DNA of 64,000 nucleotides from positions 1 to 64,000 of the forward strand of contig QXXC01000017.1 in the NCBI GenBank assembly GCA_009911305.1, in the 5' to 3' direction. The stretch is from Clostridiaceae bacterium. GTDB taxonomy: Bacteria > Bacillota > Clostridia > Lachnospirales > Lachnospiraceae. How positions within the stretch are numbered: position 1 is the stretch's first letter; every line of letters starts with the position of its first letter. The notes under the pieces are model-generated. The model did no database searches. It saw nothing but the letters and a program-made list of their open reading frames with translations, and had not been told where the DNA came from. The position numbers and the translations under genes are program-made. Positions 33,926-43,675 of the stretch are shown here, piece by piece.

Positions 33926-34351
33926 ATGTTCATGGGAGAATACAATCATACAATTGATGCGAAGGGGCGTCTGATCGTTCCTTCTAAATTCCGGGAACAG
34001 CTTGGCGACGAATTTGTGGTGACAAAGGGTTTGGACGGCTGTCTCTTTGTGTATGATAATTCGGAGTGGAAAAATTTTGAAGAAAAGCTCCGGAAGCTCC
34101 CGTTGACGAATCCGAACGCCAGAAAGTTCTCGCGGTTTTTCCTGGCCGGGGCATCGGCGTGCGAGGTGGACAAGCAGGGAAGGATCCTTCTTCCGGCGGT
34201 TCTCCGGGCGTTTGCCGGCCTTGAAAAGGAGGTCGCTTTCGTGGGCGTGGGAAGCCGGATCGAGATTTGGGATAAGGCGACCTGGGAGGAGAAGAATCAG
34301 TATGATGATATGGATGAGATTGCAGAGAATATGGAAGGCCTTGGAATATGA
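33926..34351 (+). CDS. mraZ: MraZ transcriptional regulator
   Basis: 141 aa with two SpoVT/AbrB-like domains: [20 protein letters not shown] at the start and [16 protein letters not shown] in the second. DKQGRI and DAKGRL are the paired family signatures. It binds GTGG repeats upstream of the division cluster. The ATG at 33926 matches the normal N terminus. It overlaps rsmH by four bases. Confidence 0.96.
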   Translation: MFMGEYNHTIDAKGRLIVPSKFREQLGDEFVVTKGLDGCLFVYDNSEWKNFEEKLRKLPLTNPNARKFSRFFLAGASACEVDKQGRILLPAVLRAFAGLEKEVAFVGVGSRIEIWDKATWEEKNQYDDMDEIAENMEGLGI

Positions 34352-35283
34352 TATTTGAACATAAATCCGTGCTGCTGGAGGAGACGATAGAAAGCCTTTG
34401 CATCCGGCCTGACGGCGTTTACGTGGACGGGACGCTGGGCGGAGGCGGGCATGCCTTTGAGGTGCTGAAGCGTCTTTCGGATAAGGGGCGTCTGATCGGC
34501 ATCGATCAGGATGCGGACGCGATCGCTGCCGCCAGGGAACGTCTGTCGCAGTTTGGCAGCCGGGCAGTGATTGTGAGAAGGAATTACGAGCAGATCGGCG
34601 AGGTCCTTTCGGAGCTTGGCATCCGCCAGGCGGACGGGATCTGCCTGGATCTGGGGGTTTCATCGTATCAGCTTGATACGCCGCTGCGGGGATTTTCGTA
34701 CCGGGAGGACGCCCCGCTGGATATGCGCATGGATCAGCGCGGCGCGAGGACCGCGAAGGATCTGGTGAATACGTGCAGCGAAGGGGAGCTGTACCGCATC
34801 ATCCGGGATTACGGGGAGGATCGGTTTGCGAAGAATATTGCAAAGCATATTGTGCAGAACAGAGAGAAAAAGGCGATTGAGACCACAGGAGAGCTGACGC
34901 AGATCATACGGGCGGCGATTCCGGCCAGAATCCGTGCCACGGACGGGCATCCGGCCAGACGCACGTTCCAGGCGCTGCGGATTGAGCTGAACCGGGAGCT
35001 GGAGGTGCTTAAGAATTCTCTGGACGGGATGATTGACCGTCTGTCCCCCGGGGGGCGGCTGTGCGTGATTACCTTCCATTCCCTGGAGGACCGGATCGTC
35101 AAGAACCGCTTTAAGGTCAATGAAAATCCATGCGTCTGCCCTCCGGATTTTCCGGTCTGCATGTGCAATAAGAAGAGTAAGGGGCGCGTGGCGACGCGAA
35201 AGCCCATTCTGCCTTCGCCGGAGGAGATTTCGGAAAACAAGCGGGCAAAGAGCGCGAAGCTGAGAGTGTTTGAACGGGCGTGA
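34348..35283 (+). CDS. rsmH: 16S rRNA m4C1402 methyltransferase
   Basis: 311 aa. [13 protein letters not shown] at the start, the SAM-binding [16 protein letters not shown] and GIDQDADAI, then [27 protein letters not shown] and the late [16 protein letters not shown]. It methylates N4 of C1402 in the ribosomal P site. It is coupled to mraZ through the overlap. Confidence 0.97.
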   Translation: MIFEHKSVLLEETIESLCIRPDGVYVDGTLGGGGHAFEVLKRLSDKGRLIGIDQDADAIAAARERLSQFGSRAVIVRRNYEQIGEVLSELGIRQADGICLDLGVSSYQLDTPLRGFSYREDAPLDMRMDQRGARTAKDLVNTCSEGELYRIIRDYGEDRFAKNIAKHIVQNREKKAIETTGELTQIIRAAIPARIRATDGHPARRTFQALRIELNRELEVLKNSLDGMIDRLSPGGRLCVITFHSLEDRIVKNRFKVNENPCVCPPDFPVCMCNKKSKGRVATRKPILPSPEEISENKRAKSAKLRVFERA

Positions 35284-35390
35284 CAGGAGACGCCGCAGGA
35301 CTCCCGGCGGCCGCGGATCACGGATATCGGGAGCCTTTGAGAATGAGAGACGCCCGGACGGCTGCAGACGAGTGTTAGGAGGTGACTGCC

Positions 35391-35873
35391 ATGGCTGCAA
35401 GGAGGAGACGGCCGCAACCGGCCAGAACCTATGTGGATGGCAATACGGTCAGAAAAACAGAACGCCATACGTACGAGGAAGCCCCGGGACGAAGCGTCCG
35501 GGAGCAGAGCAGGCACAGCCGCAGGGTGATGAGAAACCAGGCCAAGGCCCGCTATGTGGATGGCCCCTATGTATTTGCGCTGACCATTGCGGCGGTTGTC
35601 ACCCTGTTTTTATGTATGAATTACTTAAAGCTGCAGTCTTCACTCTCTGCGAGGATCCGTCATATTGAGGAGCTGGAGCTTAAACTGGAGCATTTAAAAT
35701 CAGAAAATGATGCCCTGGAAACCCGTATTGACACGTTCCTGGACCTGGACTATGTGTTTAAGGTGGCTACAGAAGAGCTTGGCATGGTATATGCCAATAA
35801 GGATCAGATTCTTTTGTATGATAAGACGGAAAGTGAGTATGTACGGCAGTATGAAGACATCCCAGAACACTAA
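35391..35873 (+). CDS. ftsL: FtsL-type division protein
   Basis: About 160 aa. A basic cytoplasmic N terminus of about 65 residues, one membrane helix (YVFALTIAAVVTLFLCMNYL), then a coiled coil (LEELELKLEHLKSENDALE-like heptads) and a short tail. The position between rsmH and the penicillin-binding protein fits FtsL, the FtsB/FtsQ partner that activates septal synthesis. TTAGGAGGTG precedes the ATG at 35391. Sequence is poorly conserved in this family, so the call rests on topology and order. Confidence 0.82.
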   Translation: MAARRRRPQPARTYVDGNTVRKTERHTYEEAPGRSVREQSRHSRRVMRNQAKARYVDGPYVFALTIAAVVTLFLCMNYLKLQSSLSARIRHIEELELKLEHLKSENDALETRIDTFLDLDYVFKVATEELGMVYANKDQILLYDKTESEYVRQYEDIPEH

Positions 35874-38121
35874 TGGCGGGCAGCCTTTTCGGAAATATAT
35901 GAGGGAAAAGCTGGCAGTTACCGTCCTGGTAATTATGCTGGCTTTGTTTGCGCTTGCATGGGTTTTATACCAGCTTGTGAAGGACAAGGGGGAGGCCTAT
36001 AACCAGATTGTGCTTGGACACCAGAATTACGAGAGCAGGACGATTCCGTTTAAGCGGGGCAGCATCGTGGACCGCAACGGGACGTATCTGGCGGTCAGTG
36101 AGAAGGTCTACAACCTGATTCTGGATCCCAAGGTCATGCTGGAGAAGGATGAGCAGTACGAATACACAGAGGCTACGGTGGAGGCGCTTGTCGAGTGCTT
36201 TGGCTATGACAGGCAGGAGCTCATGGCGCTTCTGGAGGAAAAGAAGGATTCACATTACGTGATTTATGCCAGGCAGCTCCCGGCTGAGGACAAGGAGCGG
36301 TTTGAGAATTACCAGCAGGAGCGCAACAACGAATACCGCGCGCTCCCGGCTGCGGAGGGCGGCCGCCGGCGGATTGCGGGCGTCTGGTTTGAGGACGAGT
36401 ACCGCCGCGTCTATCCGTACAACGAGCTGGCCTGCCATGTCCTGGGTTTCGCCTTAAAGGACGGGACCGCCTCGGGCGGCGTGGAACAGTATTACAACAG
36501 CGTCTTAAGCGGGGTGAACGGCAGGGAATACGGCTATCTGAACGATGATTCCAATCTGGAGAGGACTGTCAAGTCCGCGCGAAACGGCCAGACGCTGGAG
36601 CTGACGATCGACGCCAATATCCAGAAGATCTGCCAGAAATACATTGACGAGTGGCAGGCGGGCATTGGCAGCAATGTGGCGGCTGTGATCGTGATGGATC
36701 CCAATACGGCGGAGATCCTGGCCATGGACACCAGCACGCGCTACGATTTAAATGATCCGTATAATCTGGAGAAGTATTATACGGAGACGGAGATCGCGGC
36801 CATGGACGAGCAGACCAGGGCCGAGGCCTGGTACAGGATGTGGCGTAATTTCTGCATCAGCGATTCGTATGAGCCGGGATCCCCCCAGAAGGCCCTGACC
36901 GTGGCAGGCGCCATGGAGGAGGGGGCGATAGACGGCACGGAAAGCTATAAATGCGAGGGCGTGCTGCACATCGGGGACTGGGATATCCACTGTGTGGCGA
37001 GGATAGCGGGACACGGCCCCTTAACCATCACCCAGGGGTTGATGAAATCGTGCAATGTGGTCATGATGCGGATCGTGCAGCGCGAGGGCAGGGACAAATT
37101 TGCCGGCTTCCAGAGCATCTTCGGCTTTGGGGCCAAGACAGGCATTGATCTGCCCGGCGAGGCGGAGGGCCTGATCTACCAGGCGGAAAACATGGATCCG
37201 TCCTCCCTGGCGACGAATGCCTTTGGGCAGAACTTTAACTGTACCATGATCCAGATGGCGGCCGCGTTTTCCTCGCTGATCAACGGCGGCTCCTACTATG
37301 AGCCGCATGTGGTGAAGCGCATCCTGGACGAGCAGGGCGCGGTGGTACAGAAGAAAGATCCGCAGCTTGTGAGGGAAACCGTGTCAGAGAGCACCTCCGC
37401 GTTCATCCGCAACGCGCTTTACCAGACCGTGTCAGGGGAAGGCGGTACGGCGGGCGCGGCGGCGGTGGAAGGCTATGAGGTGGGAGGAAAGACCGGAACA
37501 GCGGAGAAACACCCGCGCTCGGAAAAAAATTACCTGGTTTCCTTCATCGGGTTTGCGCCGGCCTATGACCCGCAGGTGCTGGTCTACGTGGTTCTCGACA
37601 CGCCGCACCTGGAGGGAAAGGAACAGGCCCATTCGACCTTTGCCAGTGAGATTTTCAGCAAGATCATGGGGGAGATCCTTCCTTATTTGAATGTATTCCC
37701 CAGCGGCGACGCGGCGCAGCCGGAGGACGAGGAGCTGGCGGCGCAGGAAGAAGGCATCTTAAGCGGCATCGGGCAGGAGGAAGACGGAGAAAACGGAGAA
37801 GAAAACCCGGATGAGACGGAAGAAAACTGGGATTCCTACGACGAAGAATTCCTGGATCCGGGCGAGGATGAATACTACTATCCGGAGCGCCTGCCTGCCG
37901 GGGCGGATACCGATCCGGAGCGGATCGGGGACGGATTCGGCGGCTTTCCCTTTGGGACAGGGGCATCCGGCGCCCGGGGCGGGAGCGGAGGCCTGGCAGA
38001 CGGGACAGAGGACGAAAGCGGCGAATCCGGGGCCGGGACAGAGGAGGAGAGCGGCGAATCCGGGGCTGAGACAGAGAGCGGAAGCGGCGAATCGGTACCG
38101 GAGACACAGAGAGGCGCATAA
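35851..38121 (+). CDS. Class B penicillin-binding protein with an acidic tail
   Basis: About 756 aa. One N-terminal membrane helix, a pedestal domain, then the transpeptidase with SPQK (in YEPGSPQKAL) as the S-x-x-K, SCN as S-x-N, and KTGT. It should cross-link septal peptidoglycan (FtsI/PbpB role). Residues from about 615 onward are a low-complexity extracellular tail rich in Glu, Asp, Gly and Ser, not usual in FtsI. The ATG at 35851 overlaps ftsL by 23 bases; ATG 35899 is another possible start. Confidence 0.88.
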   Translation: MKTSQNTNGGQPFRKYMREKLAVTVLVIMLALFALAWVLYQLVKDKGEAYNQIVLGHQNYESRTIPFKRGSIVDRNGTYLAVSEKVYNLILDPKVMLEKDEQYEYTEATVEALVECFGYDRQELMALLEEKKDSHYVIYARQLPAEDKERFENYQQERNNEYRALPAAEGGRRRIAGVWFEDEYRRVYPYNELACHVLGFALKDGTASGGVEQYYNSVLSGVNGREYGYLNDDSNLERTVKSARNGQTLELTIDANIQKICQKYIDEWQAGIGSNVAAVIVMDPNTAEILAMDTSTRYDLNDPYNLEKYYTETEIAAMDEQTRAEAWYRMWRNFCISDSYEPGSPQKALTVAGAMEEGAIDGTESYKCEGVLHIGDWDIHCVARIAGHGPLTITQGLMKSCNVVMMRIVQREGRDKFAGFQSIFGFGAKTGIDLPGEAEGLIYQAENMDPSSLATNAFGQNFNCTMIQMAAAFSSLINGGSYYEPHVVKRILDEQGAVVQKKDPQLVRETVSESTSAFIRNALYQTVSGEGGTAGAAAVEGYEVGGKTGTAEKHPRSEKNYLVSFIGFAPAYDPQVLVYVVLDTPHLEGKEQAHSTFASEIFSKIMGEILPYLNVFPSGDAAQPEDEELAAQEEGILSGIGQEEDGENGEENPDETEENWDSYDEEFLDPGEDEYYYPERLPAGADTDPERIGDGFGGFPFGTGASGARGGSGGLADGTEDESGESGAGTEEESGESGAETESGSGESVPETQRGA

Positions 38122-38173
38122 AGCCGGCCCCTGCTAAATATACTTTACCAATGAGGCATGCGGGGGACGCGCT

Positions 38174-39889
38174 GTGAGCCGGAATCAGACGCATCACAGA
38201 GGAAGGATTGTATTTGCCTTTATCACGCTGTGCCTGTGCATGGCGGGGCTTTCGGGCCGGCTTTTTTACCTGATGGTTTACCGGGCGGAGTATTACAGCC
38301 AGATGGCGGAGGATCTCCACCAGAGGGAGAGGACGATCAAGGCCGCCAGGGGGCGTATTCTGGACCGGAACGGCGTGGTCATCGCCGATAACCGGACCGT
38401 CTGCACGATTTCCGTGGTCCACAACCAGATTGAGGAGCCGGAGGAGGTGATCCGGGTTCTCAGCACGGAGCTTGGGGTGGATGAGGAGAAGGTCCGGAAA
38501 AAGGTGGAGACGTATTCGGCCAGAGAGATCATTAAGACCAATGTGGATAAAAAGGACGGGGACCGGATCCGCGCCGCGAAGCTGGCGGGCGTGAAGGTGG
38601 ATGAGGATTACAGGCGCTATTATCCGTATGGCAGCCTGGCGTCCAGGGTTCTTGGCTTTACGGGCGGCGATAACCAGGGCATCATCGGCCTGGAGGTGCA
38701 GTATGAGTCCTGGCTGAAAGGGCAGGACGGCATGATCCTGACGCTTTCTGACGCCGCAGGGGTGGAGATTGAAAACGCCGCCGAGGATCGCATGGAGCCC
38801 GTGGCGGGGTGCGATCTGGTGACAAGCCTGGATGTGAATATCCAGAAGTACGCAGAGCAGGCGGCGTACCAGACGCTGGAGAAAAAGCATGCAAAGAGTG
38901 TTTCCATTATTGTCATGAATCCCCAGAACGGGGAGATCCTGGCCATGGTCAATGCGCCGGAATTTGATCTCAATGAGCCGTTTACGCTGATTCCGGGAAT
39001 AGCGGCGGGCGCAGAGGGGAAAAATACGGAGGAGCTCTTAAATCAGATGTGGAGGAACCGCTGTATCAATGATACATATGAGCCCGGTTCCACCTTTAAG
39101 ATTATTACCGCCGCCGCCGGGCTGGAGGCCGGGGCCGTGTCTCTTTCGGACACGTTTTCGTGCCCGGGTTTCCGGATTGTGGAGGATCGGAAGATCCGCT
39201 GCCACAAGACGAGCGGCCACGGCAGCGAAAATTTCCTGCAGGGCATGATGAATTCCTGCAATCCGGTGCTGATCGATGTCGGCCAGCGGCTGGGAGTGGA
39301 TCAGTATTACCACTATTTCAGCCAGTTCGGCCTGCTGGGAAAGACCGGGATCGATCTGCCGGGCGAGGCGGCCACGATCATGCACAAAAAGGAAAATATG
39401 GGCCTGGTGGAGCTGGCCACGGTTTCCTTTGGGCAGTCGTTCCAGATCACGCCTCTGCAGCTCATTACAACCGCGTCCTCCATCGTGAACGGAGGCCGCC
39501 GGGTGACGCCCCATCTGGGGGTGAAGGCCGTCAACCGTTCCTCGGGTTCCGTCCGCGTCTTTTCCTACCCGGATCAGGGGGTCATCCTTTCTGAGGAGAC
39601 GAGCGCCTCGATGCGCTATATTCTGGAGCAGGTGGTGGCAGAGGGCAGCGGGAAAAACGCCAGGGTCGAGGGCTTTCGCATCGGCGGGAAGACGGCGACC
39701 TCGGAGAAGCTTCCCAGGAGCCTGAAGAAGTATATTTCCTCCTTCCTGGGCTTTGCCCCGGCGGATGATCCGCAGGTGATAGCCCTGATTACCATTGACG
39801 AGCCGGAGGGGATATATTACGGCGGAACCATCGCGGCGCCGGTGATCGGCGGGCTGTTTGAGAGCATTCTGCCGTATCTGGGAATTTAA
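38174..39889 (+). CDS. Second class B penicillin-binding protein (SpoVD/FtsI type)
   Basis: 571 aa. One membrane helix, GRILDRNGVVIADN, then transpeptidase motifs STFK (YEPGSTFKII), SCN (MNSCNPVLID) and KTAT in place of the usual KTG(T/S). No PASTA domains are present. Tandem class B PBPs at this place suggest one for vegetative septation and one for sporulation (SpoVD), but which is which cannot be told from sequence. The start is GTG with a weak ribosome site; 52 bases separate it from the previous gene. Confidence 0.88.
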   Translation: MSRNQTHHRGRIVFAFITLCLCMAGLSGRLFYLMVYRAEYYSQMAEDLHQRERTIKAARGRILDRNGVVIADNRTVCTISVVHNQIEEPEEVIRVLSTELGVDEEKVRKKVETYSAREIIKTNVDKKDGDRIRAAKLAGVKVDEDYRRYYPYGSLASRVLGFTGGDNQGIIGLEVQYESWLKGQDGMILTLSDAAGVEIENAAEDRMEPVAGCDLVTSLDVNIQKYAEQAAYQTLEKKHAKSVSIIVMNPQNGEILAMVNAPEFDLNEPFTLIPGIAAGAEGKNTEELLNQMWRNRCINDTYEPGSTFKIITAAAGLEAGAVSLSDTFSCPGFRIVEDRKIRCHKTSGHGSENFLQGMMNSCNPVLIDVGQRLGVDQYYHYFSQFGLLGKTGIDLPGEAATIMHKKENMGLVELATVSFGQSFQITPLQLITTASSIVNGGRRVTPHLGVKAVNRSSGSVRVFSYPDQGVILSEETSASMRYILEQVVAEGSGKNARVEGFRIGGKTATSEKLPRSLKKYISSFLGFAPADDPQVIALITIDEPEGIYYGGTIAAPVIGGLFESILPYLGI

Positions 39890-40042
39890 ACGGCTGCCCG
39901 CGCCGGCAGGCGCAGATGGGAATATTCACATTTAAATGGTTGATCATTCGATAAAAAAGACGTATACTATTCCTTATTCATAACTGTTCAGAGATGAACC
40001 GTTACGGTATCTTTCTTCTACATAAGAATTTTGAGGTGTGAC

Positions 40043-40999
40043 ATGGTAAACGAGACAATACTGGCAGTAATTATTGCATTTGTGATCAGCGCGATCCTGT
40101 GCCCGATTGTGATTCCGTTCCTGCATAAGCTGAAATTCGGCCAGCAGGTCCGGGACGACGGCCCGCAGGCCCATTTGAAGAAGCAGGGGACGCCCACCAT
40201 GGGCGGCCTGGTGATTCTTTCGAGCATCATTATTACATCGCTTCTGTATATCCGGGATTACCCGCGGATCATCCCTGTTCTGTTTGTGACCGTGGGCTTT
40301 GGGGTGATCGGGTTCCTGGATGATTACATCAAGATTGTGATGAAGCGATCCGAGGGGCTAAAGCCCGGCCAGAAGATGGCGGGGCAGGTTGTGATCACCG
40401 GGATTTTTGCCCATTATATCATCACGTCAGGCGAGATTGGGACCGGGATGCTGATTCCGTTTATCGGAAGCGTGATGGTACTTCCGGTGTGGCTGTTTGT
40501 GCCGGCGCTGTTTTTCATCGTCCTGGGGACGGATAACGGCGTGAATTTCACGGACGGCTTAGACGGGCTGTGCACGAGCGTCACGATTCTGGTCGCCACC
40601 TTTTTTACGATTGTCGCGATTGGGGAGAACAGCGGCATCAGCCCCATAACGGGCGCTGTGGTAGGGAGCCTTTTGGGATTTCTCCTCTTTAATGTATATC
40701 CGGCGCGGGTGTTTATGGGCGATACCGGCTCCCTGGCCCTGGGCGGCTTTGTGGCCTCCAGCGCATTTATGATGCAGATGCCGCTTTACATCGCGGTTGT
40801 GGGCCTGATTTACCTGGTGGAGGTGCTCTCGGTGATTATCCAGGTCACGTATTTTAAGAAAACACACGGGAAGCGCATTTTTAAGATGGCCCCGATCCAT
40901 CATCATTTTGAGCTGTGCGGCTGGTCGGAGACGAGAGTCGTGGCAATCTTTTCAATCATAACGGCAATCCTTTGCCTCGTAGCATACTTAGGATTATAG
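40043..40999 (+). CDS. mraY: Phospho-MurNAc-pentapeptide transferase
   Basis: 318 aa with ten membrane helices. Makes lipid I from UDP-MurNAc-pentapeptide and undecaprenyl phosphate. Motifs: KKQGTPTMGGL, FLDDYIKIVMKRSEGL, NGVNFTDGLDGL, VFMGDTGSLALGG and PIHHHFEL. GAGGTGTGAC precedes the ATG at 40043. Confidence 0.97.
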   Translation: MVNETILAVIIAFVISAILCPIVIPFLHKLKFGQQVRDDGPQAHLKKQGTPTMGGLVILSSIIITSLLYIRDYPRIIPVLFVTVGFGVIGFLDDYIKIVMKRSEGLKPGQKMAGQVVITGIFAHYIITSGEIGTGMLIPFIGSVMVLPVWLFVPALFFIVLGTDNGVNFTDGLDGLCTSVTILVATFFTIVAIGENSGISPITGAVVGSLLGFLLFNVYPARVFMGDTGSLALGGFVASSAFMMQMPLYIAVVGLIYLVEVLSVIIQVTYFKKTHGKRIFKMAPIHHHFELCGWSETRVVAIFSIITAILCLVAYLGL

Positions 41000-41010
41000 G
41001 AGGAATAGAC

Positions 41011-42357
41011 ATGAGTCAGAAAGTGTTAGTAGCAGGGACCGGAATCAGCGGCATCGCGGCAGCCAGGCTTTTGCTTTTAAAGGGCGGAGAGGTTGTGCTG
41101 TATGACGGAAATGAGGCGCTGGACGAGAAGGCCCTTAAGGAAAAGTTTGATGAAGACGCAAAGGTGCGCGTGATCCTGGGCGAGCTGCGCCGGACGGATC
41201 TTCTGGGCGTGGAGCTGGCGATTATAAGTCCCGGTATTCCGCTCGACGCGCCGTTTGTGAGCGTGCTGGATGAGGCGCAGGTTCCGATCTGGGGAGAACT
41301 GCAGCTTGCCTACCAGTGCGCCAAGGGAAAGCTGGCGGCGATCACGGGGACGAACGGAAAGACCACGACGACGGCCCTGACGGGCGAGATCCTAAAGACC
41401 TTTTATGAGAGTGTGTTTGTGGTGGGAAATATCGGGGAGCCGTTCTGCCTGCACGCCATGGAGACGACAGAGGAGACGGCGACGGTGGCCGAGGTGTCGA
41501 GCTTTATGCTGGAAACCATCATGGATTTCAGGCCGGATGTCAGCGCGATTTTAAATATCACGCCGGATCATCTGGATCGCCATAAGACCATGGAGTGCTA
41601 TATTGAGACAAAGGAGCGCATCGCGAAGAACCAGAAGGAGGAGGATCTGTGCGTGCTGAATTACGACGATCCGGTCCTCCGGGAATTCGGGGAAACCTTG
41701 AAATGCAGGGTGGCCTGGTTCTCCAGCCGCGAGGAGCTCTCCAAGGGATATTATGTGAAGGACGGCGCGATTGTCTATCATGACGGCAAGGCGGAGACCA
41801 AGGTGGCGCGGCTTGACGAGCTCAAGCTCATCGGCCGCCATAACCATGAGAATGTGATGGCGGCCGTGGCGATCACAACCGGCATGGGCGTTCCGATGGA
41901 AAAGATCCGGGAGGCCGTGAAGAAATTTGAGGCTGTGGAGCACCGGATTGAGTTTGTGACCGAGCGCTTTGGCGTGAAATATTATAATGATTCCAAGGGG
42001 ACGAATCCGGATGCGGCCATGCAGGCCATCCGGGCCATGCCGGGGCCCACGCTTCTGATTGCCGGGGGCTATGATAAGCATTCCGAGTTTGACGAGTGGA
42101 TCGAGAGCTTTGACGGCAAGGTGCGCTATCTGGTGCTGATCGGCCAGACAAGGGATAAGATCTCGGACTGCGCCAAGCGCCATGGCTTTAGAGATATCAT
42201 GTACGCAGAGGATCTGGAGGAGGCGGTCAGGGTCTGCGCTTCTTATGCAAATCCCGGAGATAATGTTCTGCTTTCCCCGGCGTGCGCGAGCTGGGGGCAG
42301 TTTAAGAACTATGAGGAGCGGGGACGAAAATTCAAGGATTATGTAAGAGGCCTGTAG
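41011..42357 (+). CDS. murD: UDP-MurNAc-L-alanine:D-glutamate ligase
   Basis: 448 aa. Adds D-Glu to UDP-MurNAc-Ala. ATP-binding ITGTNGKTTTTALTGEI, Mur-ligase motifs NITPDHLDRH and GRHNHENVMAAV, then YNDSKGTNPDAA and the C-terminal LLSPACASWGQF. AGGAGG lies before the ATG at 41011. Confidence 0.97.
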   Translation: MSQKVLVAGTGISGIAAARLLLLKGGEVVLYDGNEALDEKALKEKFDEDAKVRVILGELRRTDLLGVELAIISPGIPLDAPFVSVLDEAQVPIWGELQLAYQCAKGKLAAITGTNGKTTTTALTGEILKTFYESVFVVGNIGEPFCLHAMETTEETATVAEVSSFMLETIMDFRPDVSAILNITPDHLDRHKTMECYIETKERIAKNQKEEDLCVLNYDDPVLREFGETLKCRVAWFSSREELSKGYYVKDGAIVYHDGKAETKVARLDELKLIGRHNHENVMAAVAITTGMGVPMEKIREAVKKFEAVEHRIEFVTERFGVKYYNDSKGTNPDAAMQAIRAMPGPTLLIAGGYDKHSEFDEWIESFDGKVRYLVLIGQTRDKISDCAKRHGFRDIMYAEDLEEAVRVCASYANPGDNVLLSPACASWGQFKNYEERGRKFKDYVRGL

Positions 42358-42440
42358 AGGGGAAGCCGGCTGCCGCCTGCGCGCCGGCAGGGGCGCGGGC
42401 AGCGGCAAAACCAGAGGGCCTTTACAGTTAGGAGTGGGAT

Positions 42441-43604
42441 ATGCCTGAAGCCGGGAAAAAGAAGAAGAAAAAGAAGACACACCGTTTTTACGATTACAGT
42501 CTGCTGTTTACTGTCATTTTTTTGACCGTGTTCGGGCTTATTATGATTTACAGCGCCAGCGCTTACAAGGCTCAGATGGATTTCGGGAATCCGGGGCATT
42601 TCATGATCCGTCAGGCCGGGATTGCGGCGGGCGGCTTTGTGCTGATGTATATGGTATCCCGGATTGATTATCACTGGTTTGCCAGATTTGCGACCACAGG
42701 TTATATCCTGTCCTATATCACCATGCTCCTTACCATGTTCAGCCCCTTAGGGGTGGCCTCGCACGGTAAAAAGCGGTGGCTTAAGGTCGGGCCGGGCATG
42801 CTGCAGTTCCAGCCGACGGAGCTGGTGAAGATATCTCTGATCCTTCTTCTGGCCGTGCTGATTTCCAAGCTGGGGCCGAAGATAAACCGTTTAAAGGCAG
42901 CGGGTCTGGTGATCGGCCTCTCCGCCCCGCTGGCCCTTCTGGTAACGGCAAACAATCTAAGCTCAGGCATCATCATCTGCGGGATCGTGTTTGTGATGCT
43001 GTTCGTGGCCTGTAAGATCATGTGGCCGTTTTTTGCCTGCGTCGGGGGAGGCGTGGGGCTTCTGGCCCTGGCTCCCTATATCGGGGAGGCCCTGGTTAAG
43101 ATGCATATCTTGAAGGACTACCAGCTCGGACGGATCAATGTATGGAAGAGTCCCATCGACTATGCCCGCTCCGGCGGCTTCCAGGTGCTGCAGGGCCTCT
43201 ACGCCATCGGCTCCGGCGGCCTCTTTGGAAAAGGGCTCGGGCAGAGCTTACAGAAGATGGGCTTTGTCCCGGAGGCGCAGAATGATATGATTTTCACAAT
43301 CATCTGCGAGGAGCTGGGGCTGTTCGGGGCAGTCGGCGTGATCGTGATCTTTATGTTTATGATCTACCGCTTTATGGTGATTGCCGGCAACGCCCCGGAT
43401 CTGCTGGGGGCAATGCTTGTGGTGGGTGTGATGGCCCATATCGCGATCCAGGTTATCTTAAATATCGCAGTTGTAACAAATTCCATTCCCAATACGGGCG
43501 TAACCCTCCCGTTTATCAGCTATGGCGGAACTTCGGTGCTGTTCCTGATGCTGGAACAGGGGCTTGTCCTCAGCGTTTCCAATCAGATTCGGGCGGAGCA
43601 GTGA
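42441..43604 (+). CDS. ftsW: FtsW/SpoVE SEDS glycosyltransferase
   Basis: 387 aa with about ten membrane helices. SEDS motifs: MIYSASAYKA, WLKVGPGMLQFQPTELVKIS, GGFQVLQGLYAIGSGGLFGKGLG, FIFTIICEELG-like segment and NTGVTLPFISYGGTSVL. It polymerises glycan strands together with a class B PBP. It could serve vegetative division, sporulation (spoVE), or both. Confidence 0.93.
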   Translation: MPEAGKKKKKKKTHRFYDYSLLFTVIFLTVFGLIMIYSASAYKAQMDFGNPGHFMIRQAGIAAGGFVLMYMVSRIDYHWFARFATTGYILSYITMLLTMFSPLGVASHGKKRWLKVGPGMLQFQPTELVKISLILLLAVLISKLGPKINRLKAAGLVIGLSAPLALLVTANNLSSGIIICGIVFVMLFVACKIMWPFFACVGGGVGLLALAPYIGEALVKMHILKDYQLGRINVWKSPIDYARSGGFQVLQGLYAIGSGGLFGKGLGQSLQKMGFVPEAQNDMIFTIICEELGLFGAVGVIVIFMFMIYRFMVIAGNAPDLLGAMLVVGVMAHIAIQVILNIAVVTNSIPNTGVTLPFISYGGTSVLFLMLEQGLVLSVSNQIRAEQ

Positions 43605-43675
43605 CGTTCAGAGGAACCGCCGCGCGCCTTTCTGCATAGTATAGAAGTATAAGAAGCGCAGGAGGGGATGCATAG

